Assembly (NCBI RefSeq): GCF_041820985.1
Contig: NZ_JBGUAU010000023.1
Span: 20,232-84,231 of the forward strand
Length of the DNA stretch: 64,000 nt
Reading direction: 5' to 3'
Source of the DNA: Evansella sp041820985
GTDB lineage: Bacteria > Bacillota > Bacilli > Bacillales > Salisediminibacteriaceae
Position numbers and translations under genes: made by a program. The notes beneath the pieces were generated by a model. That model searched no databases. It was not told where the DNA came from and worked only from the letters and a program-made list of their open reading frames with translations. Positions 53,204 to 61,241 of this stretch are shown here, piece by piece. How positions within the stretch are numbered: position 1 is the first letter of the stretch; every line of letters begins with the position of its first letter.

Positions 53204-54565
53204 ATGAACATAGCTTTTGCGGAAATACAAGAAACGATACGAATGGTGCAAATGGAGAGCTTAGATATTCGAACTGTGACAATGGGAATCAACCTTCGAG
53301 ACTGCGCTGACTCCGATTTTTCCAAATTAAATAAACGAGTTTATGAAAAAATTACTGGTTATGCAAGCAACTTAAAATCTGTTGCTGAGCAAGTAGAAAA
53401 AGAGTATGGAATCCCTATTATTAATAAGCGTATCTCTATTACCCCTATTGCTGAAATTCTTGGAAATGCAACGAAGGAAGAAGCAATTGAATTAGCGAAA
53501 ACCCTCGACCGCGCAGCCAAGGAATTAGGGGTAGACTTTATTGGTGGATATTCGGCACTCGTTCATAAAGGAATATCAAAAGGAGATCAAGTGTTACTTG
53601 ACGCACTACCCGAAGCCCTTAGCGTTACTGAACGAGTATGCGCATCTATTTCCGTTGCTACAACACGAACGGGAATTAATATGGATGCGGTTCGCCAAAT
53701 GGGAGAAATTATCAAGAATGCCGCTGAGCTAACAAAGGACCAGAACGGAATTGCATGTGCCAAGCTCGTTGTATTCTGTAATCCTGTGGAAGACAATCCG
53801 TTTATGGCTGGTGCTTTTCACGGTGCTGGCGAAGGGGAAGTCGTTCTCAACGTTGGTGTTAGTGGACCGGGTGTTGTACTAAATGCATTGAAACGCTATC
53901 CCGATGCTGACTTAGGTCAAGTGTCTGATGTTATTAAGAAGACTACTTTTAAGATTACTCGCGCTGGAGAATTACTAGGCCGTGTTGTTGCTGAACGTCT
54001 TGGTGTACCATTTGGAATCATGGATTTATCATTAGCTCCAACAAATGCCATGAACGATAGTGTTGCAGAAATCCTTGAAGAAATTGGGTTAGAACGAGTT
54101 GGAACTCATGGAACAATCGCTGCTCTTGCTTTAATGAATGATGCTGTGAAAAAAGGTGGAGCTATGGCCAGCTCTTATGTTGGTGGTTTAAGCGGGGCCT
54201 TCATCCCTGTTAGCGAAGACAACGGGATGATTCGTGGAATTGAAGAAGGTGCCCTAACACTATCAAAACTCGAAGCAATGACCTGTGTATGTTCCGTCGG
54301 ACTCGATATGATTGCCCTAACAGGGGATGTTACTCCTGCAACGTTATCGGCGATTATTGCTGACGAAGCTGCGATTGGCATGATTAATAAGAAAACAACA
54401 GCTGTTCGTGTTATTCCTGTTCCTGGGAAAAAAGAAGGGGAAATGGTCGAATTTGGTGGTCTATTGGGTCGTGCACCTGTTATGGGCGTAAACCCATTTA
54501 GTTCGGAAAAACTCATTAGCCGTGGTGGAAGAATCCCAGCTCCTTTGCAGGCGTTGATTAATTAA
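53204..54565 (+). CDS. UPF0210 (DUF711) family protein
   Basis: The 453-residue protein belongs to the UPF0210 family (also called PFL-like or DUF711) and has segments such as RTVTMGINLRDCAD, FIGGYSALVHKGISKGD, VCASISVATTRTGINMDAV and GAFHGAGEGEVVLNVGVSGP. The fold is related to pyruvate formate-lyase-like barrels, but no glycyl radical motif is evident and the reaction is unknown. The family is regularly found with a UPF0237 ACT protein, as here. The ATG at 53204 follows GGAGAG by seven bases; TTG at 53198 overlaps that site. Confidence 0.9.
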   Translation: MNIAFAEIQETIRMVQMESLDIRTVTMGINLRDCADSDFSKLNKRVYEKITGYASNLKSVAEQVEKEYGIPIINKRISITPIAEILGNATKEEAIELAKTLDRAAKELGVDFIGGYSALVHKGISKGDQVLLDALPEALSVTERVCASISVATTRTGINMDAVRQMGEIIKNAAELTKDQNGIACAKLVVFCNPVEDNPFMAGAFHGAGEGEVVLNVGVSGPGVVLNALKRYPDADLGQVSDVIKKTTFKITRAGELLGRVVAERLGVPFGIMDLSLAPTNAMNDSVAEILEEIGLERVGTHGTIAALALMNDAVKKGGAMASSYVGGLSGAFIPVSEDNGMIRGIEEGALTLSKLEAMTCVCSVGLDMIALTGDVTPATLSAIIADEAAIGMINKKTTAVRVIPVPGKKEGEMVEFGGLLGRAPVMGVNPFSSEKLISRGGRIPAPLQALIN

Positions 54566-54574
54566 CTTGTGGGA

Positions 54575-54610
54575 GGCGTGTGATTGGTGGAACTACACCA
54601 ATTACATGCC
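54575..54610 (+). terminator. Long hairpin after the UPF0210 gene
   Basis: GGCGTGTGATTGGTG and CACCAATTACATGCC pair over 15 bp with two G-U pairs and a six-base loop, ten bases after the stop codon. No T-run follows. A second small palindrome CTACC-GT-GGTAG lies at about 54629-54640, reminiscent of the 90-bp repeat core. Confidence 0.5.
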
Positions 54611-54743
54611 ATCCTGTCTAACCTGCTACCGTGGTAGGTGATACTACAATGGCCCCCAACTCAAGAACCTCCTGCCCACTATTCACTTCCAAAAGTTAGT
54701 GCTATACTAAACTGAAAATCTAGCATTCGAAGGAGAAAATAGG

Positions 54744-55616
54744 GTGGAACGGAAACTTCTCATTTTTCAAAAACATAAATGGATCAAAGTATTTATCACT
54801 GCTGTTATTTTGATTGGGGCAACATCCATATTTCTATATGTACAAAACAATGTTTTAACCGTGACGAAACTTGAAATACAATCTGAAAAACTACCATCTA
54901 ACTTCGATGGATATAAAATTGTTCAGCTCTCCGATTTGCACAACAAATACTTTGGAGAAAATCAAAAGACTCTTATTAGAAAAGTAGAAACGTTTGAACC
55001 GGATATCATTGTTTTCACAGGGGATTTAGTAGATCATTCTAAACCAAACTTAGAAGCAGGTATTGTGTTAATGGAGGGTCTTGTGGAACTAGCACCAGTG
55101 TATTTCGTTACAGGAAATCACGAATGGTATAGTACTGGATTTTCAGAGTTGGAAGAACAATTAGAGACACATGGAGTTATCGTTCTAAGAAATACATTTG
55201 AACAAGTTGCTATGGGTGATCAACATATAACTATTCTAGGCATCGATGATCCTATGAGCAGCCCCGGAAATGATAGAGAGTTTATTAACGACCAACTCTC
55301 CTCGATAACTGAGGAACTAGGGTTTCCAGACAACTATACTATTCTCTTATCTCACCGTCCTGAGCATTTAGGTCTTTATGCTTCCCATGAAATGGACCTT
55401 ATCTTCTCCGGTCATGCGCATGGAGGACAGGTTCGTTTGCCGTTTATCGGCGGGTTAGTTGCTCCTAACCAGGGCTTATTCCCAACGTATACTGCAGGAA
55501 TGCATGAGCTAGACTCCTCTATTCTCATTGTGAATCGTGGTCTCGGAAATAGCATCATTCCTCAAAGACTATTTAATCGACCAGAGATTATTGTAGTGGA
55601 GTTGGTAGCAAAGTAA
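54744..55616 (+). CDS. Membrane-anchored metallophosphoesterase (YkuE-like)
   Basis: The 290-residue protein has an N-terminal membrane helix (about 16-33) and a calcineurin-like metal site: Asp64 and His66 in DLHN, GDLVD at 93-97, GNHE at 124-127, LLSH, and GHAHGGQ. Relatives act on phospholipid-like or UDP-sugar substrates near the membrane. The anchor without a cleavage site suggests that the domain faces outward. The start is GTG, eight bases after AAGGAG. Confidence 0.9.
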   Translation: MERKLLIFQKHKWIKVFITAVILIGATSIFLYVQNNVLTVTKLEIQSEKLPSNFDGYKIVQLSDLHNKYFGENQKTLIRKVETFEPDIIVFTGDLVDHSKPNLEAGIVLMEGLVELAPVYFVTGNHEWYSTGFSELEEQLETHGVIVLRNTFEQVAMGDQHITILGIDDPMSSPGNDREFINDQLSSITEELGFPDNYTILLSHRPEHLGLYASHEMDLIFSGHAHGGQVRLPFIGGLVAPNQGLFPTYTAGMHELDSSILIVNRGLGNSIIPQRLFNRPEIIVVELVAK

Positions 55617-55648
55617 AAATCAGGTAGATATTCCTCTACCTGATTTTT
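55615..55648. terminator. Bidirectional terminator between convergent genes
   Basis: AAAAATCAGGTAGA and TCTACCTGATTTTT are perfect 14-bp arms with a six-base loop and A- and T-runs on both sides. The last codons of the acetyltransferase lie inside it. Confidence 0.92.
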
Positions 55649-56196
55649 GAATAGATGCAAGTATTTCGAAGCTCGGTACCATCTGCTGAAACATCATCAT
55701 GCTTTAAAATAACATCAAGTGAAAATCCCAACCTCTCCGCTACAGCGCGGCTTCTTATATTTTTCTCATCACAACAAATTTCTACACGTCTTGCTTTAAA
55801 CTCTTCAAAGGCAAATTCCGCAATACGTCCAGCTGCTTCGGTGATATAACCTTTCCCACTTTGACGAGTATCGATCCAGTAGCCTATTTCAAACTTAGGA
55901 ACATCCCAATCTATTCTATGTAACCCGGAAGATGCGATATATTCACCCGTTTCCTTATGAAAAACTAGTAACCTTAAGTCCTCTCGAGTTAAAAATTTCG
56001 CATGTGCTTCGCGAATGTTTTGCTCCACTTCTTCTACTGTTTGCTCTTTTTGCGCAAACGGCATCCAAGGCTTTAATTCCTCCATTGATGCAGTCATTGC
56101 CTCGTGAACTACCTTTCCATCACCTGGTCTCGGCATACGGATTAATAATCTTTCTGTGTAAAACTCATTTGGGAAATCTAACAAAATTGGCTTCAC
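55636..56196 (-). CDS. GNAT family N-acetyltransferase (RimJ/RimL-like)
   Basis: The 186-residue protein opens with FYTERLLIRMPRPGDGK, typical of RimJ/RimL-type acetyltransferases, and has the acetyl-CoA region QSGKGYITEAAGRIAEFAFE and the motif NIRSRAVAERLGF. The acceptor may be a protein N-terminus or a small amine. The stop codon lies within the shared terminator hairpin. Confidence 0.9.
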   Translation of the reverse strand: MKPILLDFPNEFYTERLLIRMPRPGDGKVVHEAMTASMEELKPWMPFAQKEQTVEEVEQNIREAHAKFLTREDLRLLVFHKETGEYIASSGLHRIDWDVPKFEIGYWIDTRQSGKGYITEAAGRIAEFAFEEFKARRVEICCDEKNIRSRAVAERLGFSLDVILKHDDVSADGTELRNTCIYSKIR

Positions 56197-56280
56197 TCGC
56201 TTCGCCCCCTTTCGATATTAAAGAGTATTCTAACATGATACACTCACAAATGCTTTCTTTTTTTGAAAAGCTTTGTTAAT

Positions 56281-56619
56281 GGAGAACGTTTATTTTAATT
56301 CAATGTTAATTTCCGAAAGGTCCGCGATTCCTTGATAAGCTATTGTTTGAAAAAAAAGAGTATGACGTTCCTTGTAATTTGACAAAACCGTCCTGAAGAA
56401 GCTTCGATATGTCAAGAAAACGTGCTTTATTTGACAAAACCGTGCTTGATTTTTAAGGATATTTAATTAACAACAAGGGCCCCACATCACATCATTAATT
56501 CCCCTAAAAAAAGAGTAGAAATACTAGTTTACAAGATGTAAAATGAATATACATTTCCACAGTAATATCTTATCCATTTCGACATACAGGAGGGAAGTAC
56601 AGGATAAATAGAAAAACGA
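56281..56619. other. Spacer with short direct repeats (family F)
   Basis: No gene is evident. TTTGACAAAACCGTCCTGA at 56378 recurs as TTTGACAAAACCGTGCTTGA at 56430, exactly 52 bp later, with a partial copy (TGTCAAGAAAACGTGCT) between them at 56410. TTGACA and TGTCAA form an inverted pair within the unit. An AGGAGGG at 56588-56594 has no well-placed start codon behind it. Confidence 0.6.
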
Positions 56620-56682
56620 ATGTATAAATCAATCTTAATTTTTCTGAAATATCAAATTATTAGTAAAGAGGTTGATGAAAAG

Positions 56683-57339
56683 TTGACAATGGATGCGAAA
56701 GATCTTCCAATGAAAGAAGCGACGATATTTAGTCATGTTGGGAATAAGATTATAACAGATGATCGTGAAATTAAGATTATTGCTAGGTTAGAGGAACCTC
56801 TCATCGTCATTCTAGGAAATGTATTAAGTGAGGAAGAGTGTGATGAATTAATTCAGTTATCCAAAGATAAAATGGAACGTTCGAAAATAGGAAATACACG
56901 ATCAGTAGATGAACTGCGAACTAGTAGCAGCACGTTTTTACAAGAAGGAGAAAACGAGGTTGTTGCTAGAATAGAAAAAAGAATCTCACAAATCATGAGT
57001 ATTCCTGTAGAACATGGAGAAGGCGTTCAAGTTCTCCATTATCAAATTGGTCAAGAATACAAAGCTCATTTTGACTATTTCTCATCGGCAAGCAATCGAG
57101 TAAATAACCCTCGGATTAGCACGCTTGTTATGTATCTAAGTGATGTGGAGCATGGTGGAGAAACCTATTTTCCGAAACTTAAATTCTCCGTATCTCCACA
57201 AAAGGGAATGGCCGTGTATTTTGAATACTTTTATAATGATCCAGCTTTGAACGAGCTTACATTACATGGTGGAGCACCTGTAATCATAGGGGATAAATGG
57301 GCGGCAACCCAGTGGATGAGAAGAAAGCAAGTAAACTAA
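56683..57339 (+). CDS. Prolyl 4-hydroxylase-like 2-oxoglutarate/Fe(II) dioxygenase
   Basis: The ~218-residue enzyme closely resembles the Bacillus anthracis prolyl 4-hydroxylase as I remember it. EATIFSHVGNKIITDDREIK opens the conserved part. The iron ligands are His and Asp in AHFDYF and His in ELTLHGGAP, and Lys in IGDKWAATQW binds 2-oxoglutarate. Targets may be proline-rich proteins such as collagen-like spore proteins or EF-Tu. The start is uncertain: TTG at 56683 lies 11 bases after AAAGAGG, ATG at 56689 is next, and a reading from ATG 56620 adds residues foreign to the family. Confidence 0.9.
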   Translation: MTMDAKDLPMKEATIFSHVGNKIITDDREIKIIARLEEPLIVILGNVLSEEECDELIQLSKDKMERSKIGNTRSVDELRTSSSTFLQEGENEVVARIEKRISQIMSIPVEHGEGVQVLHYQIGQEYKAHFDYFSSASNRVNNPRISTLVMYLSDVEHGGETYFPKLKFSVSPQKGMAVYFEYFYNDPALNELTLHGGAPVIIGDKWAATQWMRRKQVN

Positions 57340-57390
57340 GAAGAGTCGCTAGCTACGAAAATTAACAAAATATTTTTCATAATATATAAG

Positions 57391-57433
57391 AAGGCATGGG
57401 CACCTGGACTACCAGTTTCCCCATGCCTTTTTC
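57391..57433. terminator. Terminator between the dioxygenase and PepSY genes
   Basis: AAGGCATGGG and CCCATGCCTT form a 10-bp stem with a T-run on the plus strand. It lies between convergent genes. Confidence 0.85.
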
Positions 57434-57496
57434 ATGTATCATTTACCCCTTTGTATCTTTCAAGAGAACCTATCCCTGGAAAATCTCACTACCTAA

Positions 57497-58246
57497 TCAA
57501 TCATAATCAACATAAACTATTTCTCCAGTGAAAACATCGATGTAAACTTCTACATCATCATCGTCATCTCCGAATTCTACTTCCACTTCATATACTAGTC
57601 TTCCATTCTTTGTTTCTAGCTCAATATCATCAACATACCCTCTACCTACAAAGTTAAGCGCAATATCAGCTGCTTGCTGTGGAGTTATCATCTCAGAATT
57701 AGCCGGTGTACTTACAGAAGATCTACTTTCTGAACGAGTAGGATTCGTGCTTACATTCCCAGTTGTTTTCGCATATTTACGAATATCATCCTCAATATAA
57801 ATCACTTCACCAGTAAATGCATCAATATAAACATCACCATCATTGTCATTAAACTCTACTTCGATCTCATAAACAAGACGATCTCTTTTTGTTTCAAGCT
57901 CAATATCATCGATTTTTCCATTCTCGAAAAGCTCTCTCACAATGGACACTGCCTGATCTACATTGATCATCGTTCCATTTCCAGAAGAGACATTGCCACG
58001 ATCATCATCGTTCGAATCACTATCACCTTCAGCTACACCTTGTGCAATTCTAACCGCTTCTCCTGCAGTAATGATCACTCTGCTATCATTAGAATCATCA
58101 TCGTTCAGCTCACCAGCAACACTTTTCACCTCATTACTCACATCTCTGTCATCCACATCCTCATTGAATTGACTCGATGCAAAACCAATCGCAGCTCCAC
58201 CAACTAAAAACACACTTACTAAAATAACAATTACTTTCTTTAACAT
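57497..58246 (-). CDS. Secreted or anchored acidic protein with two PepSY domains
   Basis: This 249-residue protein has an N-terminal hydrophobic segment (about 4-24) and is otherwise highly acidic. Two PepSY units end in nearly the same text: IDDIELETKRDRLVYEIEVE with YIDAFTGEVIYIEDD, and VDDIELETKNGRLVYEVEVE with YIDVFTGEIVYVDYD. They arose by internal duplication. PepSY domains are thought to inhibit proteases or act at the cell envelope. GGAGGAAAC precedes the ATG. It lies downstream of the kinase-linked PepSY gene, separated by repeat array A2. Confidence 0.85.
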   Translation of the reverse strand: MLKKVIVILVSVFLVGGAAIGFASSQFNEDVDDRDVSNEVKSVAGELNDDDSNDSRVIITAGEAVRIAQGVAEGDSDSNDDDRGNVSSGNGTMINVDQAVSIVRELFENGKIDDIELETKRDRLVYEIEVEFNDNDGDVYIDAFTGEVIYIEDDIRKYAKTTGNVSTNPTRSESRSSVSTPANSEMITPQQAADIALNFVGRGYVDDIELETKNGRLVYEVEVEFGDDDDDVEVYIDVFTGEIVYVDYD

Positions 58247-58390
58247 GTTTGTTTCCTCCTTGATTTCTTTGATACTCTTATCTTAATCAAGGAAAATGAA
58301 AACACCCTTAGAGAAAAATGAGAAATTGATGAGAATTAATAGAATGTGGGAATTGGAAGCCGAATGAAGTGAGTCTTCATGATTACCCTA

Positions 58391-59050
58391 CTTTCTCTTT
58401 TCTTCCTCCATCGGGTGCCATGACACCTTCATAGTTACCCAACTCACCTTTTTCTTCCCGGTTCGGTCACTTTACCCCCTTCATAGTTACCCAACTTCGC
58501 CCTCCCTTCCTGGTTCGGTCACTTTAACACCTTCATAGTTACCCAACTCAACTTTTTCTTCCCGGTTCGGTCACTTTACCCCCTTCATAGTTACCCAACT
58601 TCGCCCCCCTTCCTGGTTCGGTCACCATCAAACCTTCATAGTTACCCAACTCACCCTTTTCTTCCCGGTTCGGTCACTTTAACGCCTTCATAGTTACCCA
58701 ACTCACCTTTTTCTTCCCGGTTCGGTCACTTTAACACCTTCATAGTTACCCAACTCACCTTTTTCTTCCCGGTTCGGTCACTTTAACACCTTCATAGTTA
58801 CCCAACTCACCTTTTTCTTCCCGGTTCGGTCACTTTAACGCCTTCATAGTTACCCAACTTCGCCTTTTCTTTCTGGTTCGGTCACTTTAACACCTTCATA
58901 GTTACCCAACTCACCTTTTTCTTCCCGGTTCGGTCACTTTAACGCCTTCATAGTTACCCAACTTCGCCCTCCCTTCCTGGTTCGGTCACCATCAAACCTT
59001 CATAGTTACCCAACTCACCTTTTTCTTCCTCGTTCGGTCACCATGACGCC
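58391..59050. repeat. 52-bp tandem repeat array A2 (12 copies)
   Basis: GTTACCC occurs 12 times from 58434 to 59005, with 52-bp intervals and one of 51 (a single deletion in a run of C). The unit is GGTTCGGTCACTTTAAC, then ACCTTCATA, then GTTACCCAACTCACC, then TTTTTCTTCCC. It is clearly the same family as array A1, but this array has its own fixed variants (ACCTTCATAG against TCCTCCATTG). It separates two PepSY-protein genes of the same direction. No reading frame persists. Confidence 0.95.
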
Positions 59051-59089
59051 TAGTTCTAGACAGAGGGACGATATTTTTGCTCCCCCAAA

Positions 59090-59128
59090 ACAAAAAACAA
59101 ACGCTAATCTCCTCACCATTAGCGTTTG
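59090..59128 (-). terminator. Terminator of the kinase-PepSY operon
   Basis: CAAACGCTAAT and ATTAGCGTTTG are perfect 11-bp arms. On the minus strand the hairpin is followed by TTTTTTG, 17 bp after the PepSY stop codon. Confidence 0.9.
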
Positions 59129-59144
59129 CCCCTACTACCTATCC

Positions 59145-59879
59145 TCAATCATCCCACTCAACCGAAAGGATCTCTCCCGTATATGCATCAATGATTAACG
59201 TCGCTTCTCTGTCCGTCTCCTTGTTTTCAATCTCAATTTCATAAACAAGCCTGCCATTCTGCTCCTCTAAATCCACGTCATCCACTTCCCCATTGACCTC
59301 ACCTAACGCAATCTCAATCGCACGATCACGAGTAATTGGCCCAGCCGAAGAATCATCATCCTCCACAGCATCAATAGAATAAAGCAAAATCTCTCCCGTC
59401 AAAGCATCCACTTCAAATCGACCAATACCATCCGGTTGCTCCAACTGAATCCGATAAATGAGTCTCCCCTCCTGCTCCACTAACTCCAAATTGAGAACTC
59501 GAGAATCCTCCGACACCGTTTCCTTAATAATACGCTCCGCTTCTTCCATTCCAATTGGAGAAATCTCATGCCCAGGACCGTCCACATACTCATCATCCCG
59601 GTCCGCCAACTTATTCATAATATGGATCAGCCCCGACTCCCCATCCATTTGAATGTAATACACCCCGTTCGGCGAAAGAAACTCCACATCATAATACGGA
59701 TGACCATTTCGCTGCACCAACTCAATGGAAGTGACTTGACCAGAGAATCGATCACTAACAATTTCCGCCACCTCTTCCTCCAACAACGCAGCATCCGTCG
59801 AAGAAATCATCAACACAAACACCACACCAACCAACAACACCGCACCTACACCAAGAAACAAATACAACCTCTTCACCAC
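59145..59879 (-). CDS. Membrane-anchored protein with PepSY-like domains
   Basis: The 244-residue protein has one N-terminal membrane helix (about 5-25) and three PepSY-like units, ending near YYIQMDGESGLIHIM, GRFEVDALTGEILLYS and TLIIDAYTGEILSVEWDD. It follows the kinase gene by three bases, and its ribosome-binding site GGGGTGA includes the kinase stop codon. The second of two adjacent GTG codons (59876) may be the true start. The arrangement matches B. subtilis ykoG-ykoH-ykoI. It probably acts outside the membrane, perhaps tuning the kinase. Confidence 0.87.
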   Translation of the reverse strand: MVKRLYLFLGVGAVLLVGVVFVLMISSTDAALLEEEVAEIVSDRFSGQVTSIELVQRNGHPYYDVEFLSPNGVYYIQMDGESGLIHIMNKLADRDDEYVDGPGHEISPIGMEEAERIIKETVSEDSRVLNLELVEQEGRLIYRIQLEQPDGIGRFEVDALTGEILLYSIDAVEDDDSSAGPITRDRAIEIALGEVNGEVDDVDLEEQNGRLVYEIEIENKETDREATLIIDAYTGEILSVEWDD

Positions 59880-59882
59880 AAA

Positions 59883-61241
59883 TCACCCCCCTTCCCCTTT
59901 AGGCAAAGTAACGAAGAACGTCGAACCAACACCCTCCAAACTCTCCACACGAATATCACCCATATGAACATCCACAATCCCCTTCGCAATCGCTAGACCC
60001 AAGCCAGAACCACCCGTTTTCCGACTACGCGCCTTATCAACACGGAAAAACCGCTCAAACACCCGTGGAATATCCTCATCCGGAATCCCAACACCATAAT
60101 CCTTAACCGCTATTTCCACCGACTCTCCCTTTTCGGCTAAAACAACATCCAATTTTTCGTCACTATATTTCAATCCGTTCTCCAGTAGGATGAACAGTAA
60201 CTGTTTTAACTTCCCTTCATCACCTTGAACCACTAATCGCTCCCACTGCGACTGCACGTTGATATCTCTTTGGAAAGCAACCTCCAATTTATGCGCTGTT
60301 TCTTCCACTATTTTTTTCAACTCAACAGGACTCACATTACTATGTGCTGCCGAATCATCTGTGGCAAGGGCAAGCATCTGATTCGTCATTTCCTTCATTC
60401 GCTGCGATTCAGAAAAAATAGCTTCGACAGCTTCCTCCAGCACATCTGGCTTTTGCATACCCCAACGCTTTAGCAATCGCGCATAACTTTCAATCACCGT
60501 TAATGGAGTTTTTAATTCATGAGACGCATCTGACACAAATTGCTGTTGTCGCTCAAAGTTTTTCTTCAACAAGTCTATCATATGATTAAACGAGATCCCC
60601 ATTTGATCGAGCTCGTCCTTAGACTGTTCTCTTACCTCAATTTTCTTAAAGGTTCCTTGCTCCCGAATTTCATTCATCGTTGCCACCAACGCCTTTATCG
60701 GTTGTAGAATAAATCGACTTAACGCTCTTCCAGCAAAAAACGACGGTACGATAATCAATAATGATGCGACAATCAATATAATCTGTAACGTACTTACAGC
60801 TTCTTCGTAGAATACCATGGGTTCATATACTTCAAGAGTTACGATGGATCCATCCGACCAAATAACAGGAGTCCGAACGACAGCATAATAAGACCCATCA
60901 AAATTGGCTTTTTCCATTTGCTCCTGATTGGTGTACATCGTTTCTATATCATTCAGGTGAAGCTCTTTCGTTACGGAAACAATGGGTCTTCCGTTTTCCC
61001 GAATAACTCGGACCATCCCATCTCCAGGTACATATGCTTGAAGCATCTCACTAGGATTATGAGATTCCATTCCTGTTGGACGAATCGCCTCTACGATCGT
61101 ATGGGCTCTCGATACGGCACGGTTCAGCTCCGCATTCGTCGTTTGACTTTCGAACACAAAATAAATACTCATATTCACTAGTAAAAGTAAGATTAGAAGA
61201 AAAAATGTGGAAAACAAGCTAATACGATGAGATAACTTCAT
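59883..61241 (-). CDS. Sensor histidine kinase (YkoH/ArlS-like)
   Basis: The 452-residue kinase has helices at about 8-28 and 150-170, which enclose an extracellular sensor domain of ~120 residues. A HAMP linker, phosphorylated His241 (DASHELKTPLTVI), and the ATP-binding domain with NGLKYS, DYGVGIP and GSGLGLAIAKGI follow. It overlaps the regulator by four bases (ATGA). The stimulus is unknown; the linked PepSY proteins point to the cell envelope. Confidence 0.92.
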   Translation of the reverse strand: MKLSHRISLFSTFFLLILLLLVNMSIYFVFESQTTNAELNRAVSRAHTIVEAIRPTGMESHNPSEMLQAYVPGDGMVRVIRENGRPIVSVTKELHLNDIETMYTNQEQMEKANFDGSYYAVVRTPVIWSDGSIVTLEVYEPMVFYEEAVSTLQIILIVASLLIIVPSFFAGRALSRFILQPIKALVATMNEIREQGTFKKIEVREQSKDELDQMGISFNHMIDLLKKNFERQQQFVSDASHELKTPLTVIESYARLLKRWGMQKPDVLEEAVEAIFSESQRMKEMTNQMLALATDDSAAHSNVSPVELKKIVEETAHKLEVAFQRDINVQSQWERLVVQGDEGKLKQLLFILLENGLKYSDEKLDVVLAEKGESVEIAVKDYGVGIPDEDIPRVFERFFRVDKARSRKTGGSGLGLAIAKGIVDVHMGDIRVESLEGVGSTFFVTLPKGEGG

